Shown here in pieces: positions 41,801 through 50,800 of a DNA stretch of 64,000 nt. The stretch comes from Callaeas wilsoni. Lineage: Eukaryota; Chordata; Aves; Passeriformes; Callaeidae. The stretch spans positions 1 through 64,000 of the forward strand of contig VWPU01009605.1 of the NCBI GenBank assembly GCA_013398955.1. The letters are read 5' to 3'. A program made the position numbers and the translations under genes. Position 1 is the first letter of the stretch. Every line of letters begins with the position of its first letter. Under the pieces are notes generated by a model. It was not told the origin of the DNA and did no database searches. It saw only the letters and a list, made by a program, of their open reading frames with translations.

Positions 41801-44800
41801 AGTAATGAAAACTGAGAGTTATCACTACTGATTCAGTACTACACATAGTCTCCCTTACAAAATTTTCCAGCAAGGATGATTATTCACTGGTGATCACATC
41901 TGCAGAAGCTGTACATTCTTAGTAGTAGCATATTCCTCAAAAATCTCAAATTGTTCAAACCTGAAAAGTCAGGTTCTGGAGGCTGACAATAGGATTTGCA
42001 GACAAATTAGCATCAAAATCATAAATTACCCAGACAAGCTTTTCCTGTTCAAGAAATGTAGAGAAACTAAGTTCTGTGTAGATCAAATACAATTAATATA
42101 CATTGAACCGTTCTTGTACATCATTAAGGAATTTAAAAGTTAAGTGGCCAAATATGCAACTGCAAAAAAACCCTAAAAAATAGAAATGTTAATAACGTGC
42201 TTTAAAATCCCAATTAATACTGCTAATTATTGCAGTGGTACGAATAGCATGTATTCATATTTTGTTGCTAAAAGGTATGAATAGAAATGAATATAGAATA
42301 TTCTGTAGAATGAATAGAAATCAAGTGGAGGAGAAAAACTGCTATAAAATGCAAGATAGTGAACCCATGCATGCTGTATTTTGAAAATAATTGAAGAGAG
42401 AATATGAAATTTTTAAATGTCAACAATAGTGCTTATAATAAATGTGTATCTCTTCATGCCAAAGAGAGTCAGTGAGGAGGTAGGAAAAAAAGTGTCAAAG
42501 ATGCATCACACCTCCAAACAGCACTCTCCCTAGGTTTTGCAGATAAGTTATATTAACAGGCAAGAAAACAAATACCAATGCAAGAAATTTAATAAATGGC
42601 ATAGAAAAATTTTGAAGCTGTCAATAATAAAAATAGACTTTGTATTTATTACAAAGGATAATATTAGACTTGACACACAAAGAATTTCACCAGAATGATG
42701 CTCTGGTAGCTATCTTCCTGGTAAGAATATCTTGGGCTGTCAAGGATCTTCAGCTTAATAGAAAATAGTAACAACAGCTGATGACACTAAGCAGGAATAT
42801 TTCAGATTAGAATATATGGTAGGAAAAAATTGGGGATGAAAGAAGTCACCAACAGAAGTCACAGATTTTCTGCCTCAGGATATAGTCAAATAAATAGCAG
42901 TGAAGTATATCCTTTATCCTAATACAAATAAAGGTCAAGAGGGTCAGCTAAGGTTATTAGATGAATGTTAGATATAGAAATTTGGGCCAGAACATAAAAA
43001 CTTACCTAAATAACCAGTATTATCTGCATTTTCAAAACAATATGGCTTTAAAAAGCAAGTTCTTAAAATGGTATATGAGTGGCCAAATTATGCTGGAGAC
43101 AAATTATGTTGAGACCTTTAAATACGCCTATACTGAAATCATGAAGCTACAAGTAAAGGAAACATTTCTGAAGAGTAAACACAGAGTGAATGTTCTTCAA
43201 AACCTCATGTTATCCTAGGCCTAAGAAACCTCAAAACCTTGTTTGTGTGTCCTGTGTGAAGCTACATGCAGAAAGTTCCATAAATTGTCACTTATTTTGC
43301 ATCTCAAAACAGGATTATCCTGCAAGCCAATAGCTCTTCGAAGATAATAAGAGAAAGATATGTTAGAGCTGTCTTAAAACGACAAGAAAGAGTAAGGTGT
43401 TGGACAAAAGCACTGTGGCTGCCTGTGGCAGATTTGAGGCCAAGGATTCACTTGGATTCATTTCCATGGGACTTCAATATGTGTTTGAAATTAAGCATGC
43501 ATCTAAGTGCTTGCCTGAAGAGAATACGTAACAAATAAGGTAATTTTTTATCCAGATCTCACTAGGGCTTTTTTTCAGTGGAAACCAGGAGACAGTATTT
43601 TCTCAGAATGTAGCACAGGATGAAAAGTTTACAAGAATAGGTGCATAGGCTTGTAAAAGAGATTATATTAAAAATATTTACCACGTATAAACCGGGAAGA
43701 AGAGCAAGATACTTACAGAGTAATAGAGAGGGAAGTATGTGTTGTGCTAAAAAATTATTGTACCATATTTTCACACTGTCTCTTGTGAGCTGTAATGAGC
43801 TGATATTTACGTCCGCATTGTCCGCGGTGAAAATTAAAGGCACATAGTGGATGGGTTCCTAAAGTGGATAAACTTTCCTTAAAGTCACCTTCCCAAAAAG
43901 GGGTTGAAATCTCTCCTCACATGACCATAAAATCAAGTGAAAAAACATCAAGAAATTGTCCTCTTTCAAGTTTTTCTGTGCATAATTTCTGTCTGAAGAA
44001 GAGCTACTGAGTTTGTCTACCCTTGTTTTTTTAATGGCCATATATGTCATGGCAGTACACTGCTGGCCACCTACGTGGATCTCAAATAAAACATTGAGTG
44101 TGTTGTTTCAAAACAGAAAATTACTTTCTGTGTGAAATTGGTTGGAACAATTTTCCCAAGACACCATCATTATCAGTAAAGGCCTACAAACATGTAAATT
44201 ATGTGTTATTTTTCGTCTACCACTCGTACAGGAGAACATCATTGTCTATGGCTAAAGTGGATACCCATTTACATTGAATTTTCCTTTGGTTTGTGTCAAG
44301 AGATAAATGTGAGCTGCTGAATTCATACTCACCAACACAATTCTTTCCATTTGCGTCAAGCTCATACCCTTCATAACACTGACAGACGTAGGACCCAGGC
44401 GTGTTCACACAGATCTGCTCACAGGCGTGCTTCTCCACAGCACAAAGGTCCTGAGCTACAACACATAATTGCATGAGTATGAAATTCTTTGACTTTCTAC
44501 AATGCACAGGTAGACTCTAAATCAAAAATAAATTTCAGGAAGCTATGGACAGCTCTTTAGAGATGAGCTCATTTTAACAAAGATCATGCCAATGTTCTGT
44601 CAAAGAGTGAAAGCCAATAGGATCCGTTACTCAAAGCTGAGGCACTCATTCCTTCAGCTGAAGGCAATGACTATTAATGGGCCAATGGTGCCTAGTAGAG
44701 TTGCTTGATCTATGTTTCCCTAAAAAGTTCAAAGGGCATTCTTCACGGATTTTTTTGAAAAAGAAAAATAAATGTGTTTATTTGTGTATTTTTGGTTTTT

Positions 44801-47800
44801 CGGGGTTTTTTTGCATAACCAGATAAATGATGATGAGGTTGGAAAGGGAAAGAAAAAGAACACACAACAGCAAAAAATTTGAGGATATTTCATTTCTGAG
44901 TTTTAGAATTTTTCAGTTTTACACAAAATACCATAGTAAGTTACCCCTTCCTTGCAAAAGATGCGATAAAAAAATTACCATCACAAATGAGGTCAGTTCA
45001 GCACCTAGCCAAATAAAGCACACTGGGCTTTCTTTTCAACAGAATAAAGCTTTATGAGAACCCCAAGTTTCCCCAGCGAAAGCTCTGGAAAGCAGAGTAC
45101 TTTGTGTTGCTCAAAGACTGCTCAACACATAATGGTCATTTACAGCTACAAAATAGGCTTTTGGAACATGTTTGAGGAAATCAGCCAAGCAAAAACAAAT
45201 TTTCTTTTATAGCTGTCTGCTTCATATCAAGCGGCATGATGAACAGCATAAACAGTCGCTTAACTCTTTTGTTCCAGTGTAAACATCCACAAATAGATAA
45301 TTTTCCAGCTTGTTTCAGCTACATTCCTCTTTTGTATTATTTTGTTTATTAATGCAAGATTTGAGCATCTCTAGAGAAGAATGGGAGAGATTAGTTAAAC
45401 AAACAAATACAGTGTAATAAGTAAAGAACACCCATTATCTGACACAAACACTCTTCTCTAGAAAAGTTAGACCATAGCTCATGAAAGGAGCATCCTTTCA
45501 AAGAATGGATGCAAAATCATCATAATTAAACAAATGTAAGTATATTTTAAGTTGAACAAGCAAACCGTTTCATAGCCTGAAGTGAAGTTGTCTGATTGAA
45601 GTTGTCTGATTGAAGCCATTTGGTTAAGGGCTTTAAAGAACTGAGTACTGCTGGCATACACTCTCACAACATTTAAAAAAAGGGAACAGAAGAATAAAAA
45701 CAGACTCTTACTTTAGGTACAAAAGAATGAAAAGAAAGTATAACATTAGGTACATACCATTCATCTTTTCTGCACTGTTTAGTTCAGAAAGTGTTAAATT
45801 ATGTATATAAGGAAACTTTTTGTTCACTGAAGAGCTGCCAAATACAACCAAACCCTAGATAAATACATCTGGTTTATGTTGATCATGTATTGTACTTAAT
45901 ATAAACATGATGAAGATTTATTTTACTTAGATGTCAAGTGAGGAATCCATTGTCTCTGTGCACTTGTGGGCAATTAACAGCTAGTGAAGGTAACTAAAAT
46001 ACTCACAGACTGCATTTTTCTTTCACTGTGGTTCCCCCAGAACTAAGCTGTCCCTTTTGTCCAGGCTTGGCTCCCTATCCTCATGAATTCTGTTACATCT
46101 CTGCGGAGGTTTTAGATGTAATGGTTTGACCTTCTTAGACTAATAGTGCGTCATCTCTCTCCTTCACCAATGATTTGCACCATCCTAGCACATTTAAGGC
46201 CACTTTGATGACTCTCAGATTTCCAATGCTAATTGCTAAAATTAGTTTATAATTTGGTGATGTAAAAAACCAAAAGGCTACAAACACATTGAAGGACTAA
46301 TTTCCCTTTCATATTGATCAAACTGCAATCTGGTATCATCTGATTGATGATCAAAGCAGGTACACAATCAAAGAAATCATGTGAGAGGTAAGTGAGGAAA
46401 ACTAATAGAAGTCATAGCTAAAAAAGAAGGTAAAGCAATGCAGCAAAGGGCTTTGAAAAATGGTAGAGAGGGAGCATATTGAGAGCTACTGTGCATGGGT
46501 CATCAGCAGGAAAATGACACACAATTCCAAAACTCTTGGAAATTAACCTGTATTTGAAGCAGTGCAGTGCCCAAATGCTGAACTACTGGCTGAGGACAGA
46601 CTATGGAAATGTAATAGAGTAAAAAGAGGAAGAGACAATAAGAATTAATTTTTCATACTTGTAATTAATTTTTTTTTAATTGATTCACTAAAAAAAATTG
46701 CCAGAATTGATGTTAGGGGTGAGAAAAAATTTGTGAGAGGTAATTAAAAAAGAAGAGAAATTTTGAATTTTGAATAAATTTCAGAAAAAATTCTTTGCTA
46801 AAATTCTTTAAGAAATTTAATTGCATATGGAGGGTTTAAAAAGAAAGGTTTAAAGGATACAAAAGTTTTAAATGAGAAGCATTTTAAGAGGGACACAATA
46901 AAGAAAAAAGGTTAGACAATAACAATACTACTGAAATGTGATTACACAGTTGGAGCCATCATTTGTAATGATAATTACATCATATGACCACCCTCTTTCT
47001 GATGAGTTATAGCAAACACACAGAAGCACGGAAAATAGGCTCTTTGAAAAATTCTTCTGGTCACTATTCTTGTCTTGGCTGAGTTGCTAAACCAATAATA
47101 ATTAGGAAGTATTCCAGATTGGATTGCTTTGTTTTGCTTTTTTTTTTTTTCATCTTCTACAGGAAACAAAACCACAAATGAAGTGTTACATTTGCTCCAT
47201 TTAATGCAACACAGTGCCTTGTAATTCACAGAAATGCTTATGACAAATGTCTATATTTGGTGTAGGATGTGGTGAGAAGGAAAAGAAAACAGAGATTCTC
47301 ACAGCTCAACAGCATAGGAGGTGAACAGCTCCAAAGTGGTTTTCCTGCTGTGGCCCAAAGGGTGTAAAGATGCTTCCATGCAGCAGTGAGAATATCTTGA
47401 TCACTCCAGTGTTGGCATTATTTAGATCCCATTCCTATTTACTGAGACTCTGAAACCATGTGTCCCACTACACATGTAAAGAGTTTAATCCCCAAGCTGC
47501 AGAGTCACCTCTGATAATGACATACCATCACTGTTTCATTGGTGCTTAGCATTTGATATTAAACACATCTCTAAGCAAGAGAGACTAAGAATCCACTAAT
47601 CTCAAGATACCTGGTAGTTTTCTGGCACTCTCCATATAGAGATACAGAACATCATACACAAGGATAAGATTTGAGCCTGCAGTCTTCACCTTAGCTCTAA
47701 ATTATCAGTTGTAAGAGGTACATCCCATGCTCTCACAATGACTGTCTCCCACAGCTTCTCGAAAATATGTTTTCCAAAATTTTTCTTCTGGCTAAAATCA

Positions 47801-50800
47801 GTTTAGCAACTTTAATTTGAATCCATGCACTGTTGTGTGATAAAAACTTGAATTTTTAGCAAGCACATTTTCCATAAGTAAAGATAGTGTTACAAAATTT
47901 CTATAAAATAAAATGAATACAGAAATAAATTTGGCATATCCCTCTAATGTAAATTGCTGTTAATTACTAGGAAACAATTTAATTGGACAAACAAAATATT
48001 GATCACAAAGATCAAAATTAAGATGAAATAAAGTTTGTTATTATAAAATATACAGCCAGTTATTCAAAACTGAAGAAAGTCAGCACTTTTAAAGAGAGGA
48101 ATGAGAGCATAAGCAAGACTTCTGAAACCATTCTTTGAAAGGTTGCAAACCCTTATATTTCCAGCAGCAGTTAGGAAAAGCTTTTCAGAAGGTCAAGTTA
48201 TTTCAGTTTTCCAGTATGGGTTTTATTGCACCTTTCTGTACTATTTAGTACTGTTGCTAGCTGGACAAGTTAGTAAAGTATCTAAATTCACTTCATTTGA
48301 GATGATAAAGTTATTTATTTGGTTGTTATTTCATTGTTGAACTTAAAATACCAATAAAATTCAAATGCAATTTCATATAGTTACAGTGTACCTCTGCAGA
48401 GCTGTGTATAAAATTCAGCTTGATGTATTTCAGGAAGATTTGTAAGAACTTCACTTACACAAAGCAAGAAAAAGAATTACAACTTCACCTTTCTAGACAC
48501 TTTCTGATGATTATCATTAATTATGTACTGAGCTCAGCTCTTTATGAACCCAACAGAAAGGGTAAGTGCTGTTAAGCACTTTCTGGGAGTATGAAAGAGA
48601 AAAGAAAGACAACATACTGCTGCAAGTCCTCTGGTCAGCATTCAGAATGTATCCTTGTTTACATCGGCACAGGTAGGAGCCAGGGGTGTTTATGCAGAAG
48701 TGATCACAGTGATGCTCAACTATACTGCACATATGAGGCGCTGAAAAGAAAAAAGGAAAACATTACCAACTGCTGGTCTTAATTACTTGTGGTCACAAGT
48801 GAAAAAAACTGGTGTAGGAAATTTTACTGAAGTAACTCGGAAATTTCAAATTAAGTATTGCTAGTAAAGACAAAAATGAGAGCTAAAGAAAATAAAAATA
48901 CACAAGAGAGTATCTGAAAAAACTAATTATTTGGTGGTCCTATGAAGACAATGAAACAAACCTATTATAATCAACTTCAGAAAATAAGTGGAATTGAAGT
49001 GTAAGCTGATTTAGAGGACATTCAATGTCTTGCATGAAGAAAATCACCACACAGCACCCAATAATAATAAGAAGAATGACTAAAAAACAACTTAATGAAG
49101 AGACTACTTTGCTTGCTTAGTTATTAATGTTGAGGAACGTGCAAATAATACATGATGACACTGAGGACATGTATCTCCAAGATTCATTAAGCAGGAGCTG
49201 AGCTGAACTGCACTCCAGATTGTAAGTCTTCCTGAGTCTATTTATGTTCTGTTTGTATTTTATGTCTCTAATAGCAAGTATTAAAATGCAGCAGACAGAC
49301 AATAAAAGAGAAAAAGAATGGAGGCCCATTCAGTCAAATTCACTGTTGATTTTTTCTCCAGATCAGTATTTGGGGATTAAGAAATCTTAATGTTGTCTTT
49401 CCACTGCAGCATTGCTTGTATGTGATCTCTAAAATATATAGGTGAATTACTTTTCAAAGAACATTGTGTGGAAAATGATCTATTTTGCTCAACAGCAATT
49501 AGGGATCGATGTGCTCCTTAATGTGCTAGGTCGACAAAGCTCAAAATTTATGGAATAGATATTAACAGTAATCTTCTAGAAGCCACAACAGCAGCCTGCT
49601 AAATAACGTAATGTGGTAGGTGTGGTACTTGTGGAAAAAACCCAAATGTGATTTTAAGATATATACTGTGCATCTGCTCTTTGGCATGGTTACAAGAGTT
49701 AGGTATTTATTGCTAACACACAAACCACCACAATTCCCTAATCTCTTAACCAGCTTCTTGGATCTCACAAATTTCTTTCATAATAAAACTTCTCAAGTAC
49801 TTTCATTTATGTGAATATAGACCTACTTTGACTTCCTGTCTTGTCATCTTTCTGTCATTCTGAAAATGAAAGCACTCAAGGACAGGAGTCCCAATAACTC
49901 AGGTTCCTTCTGAGAATACATTGTTACCGTCCCTTACCACTGTTCCCATCTCCTACACAAGCACAGTGTATGTGTTCTGAAGCCTTCCTGTTGCATCCAT
50001 TTCAAAGCAGTGATACCCTGGTCATCAGTCCGATTTCTGCGGTGGAGTCTGCTCGCTGAATGATTTCTGCAACTTCATCTGTTGCAGGAGGTGTTTGGTG
50101 GTCACAGGCAGGGACTGAAGTAATAGAAAGGGTGATCTCATGGCTGAGGAATCTGAACGTAAGCCTTGTTGTGAATTAGATTTTATCTCTATATCGCAGG
50201 GTCCTTATTTGATTTTGGGCAAGCCAACAGTATCAGTATCTTCAAGGAAACATCAGCCTTCACACTGTAGCTGTTCAGATAGAGACACCTGAATCTGGAT
50301 TTGCAAGAATGCACGTGATGGCTGTAGAGCTGTGAATAACATGTTGTATTAGTCCAAAAATGTTAAATGCCCCAGAAAATTACACCAGGGATTGCACTGA
50401 GTCAAATACTTAAAGTTAGTGGGTGGTTTTGACAAACTTAACCCGGTTTCTGTGCCTCCATTCCTCCAATGTAAAATGGGGATGACACCACTATCTCTTC
50501 ACACGAATATAATAAAGACTTTATTGCCCCTGACCGCTCCATCCCAAGTTCTGTCTTTCTCACACTTCTAATCTCCATCTCCTTTCCTGGATTCTGTCCT
50601 CATTTCCATTGACATTTTTCTGAGTTTTCAACTCTTATATTATTCTTCATGCTTCTGATCCCTCAGGATACTCTTTGCTTCTGTTTTACCTTGCTGACTC
50701 ATAATAAAAAGATGTCCTGGCTTCAAGTGGCATTTCTGCTATCCCCAAATCTTTAGCAGCCAGGGGCAGCAACTGATGGGAACCTCTGAATTAATAGAAT

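Larger units (their letters stand above)
37814..44332. other. MATN2: MATN2 intron, 6.5 kb
   Basis: Largest intron seen. Holds a CR1 copy (39388-39850) and a near-perfect inverted repeat (40021-40076). A purine-rich stretch covers 40850-41200. The segment 42600-43260 has a texture like old retroelement sequence, but I cannot place it. No exon found. Confidence 0.5.
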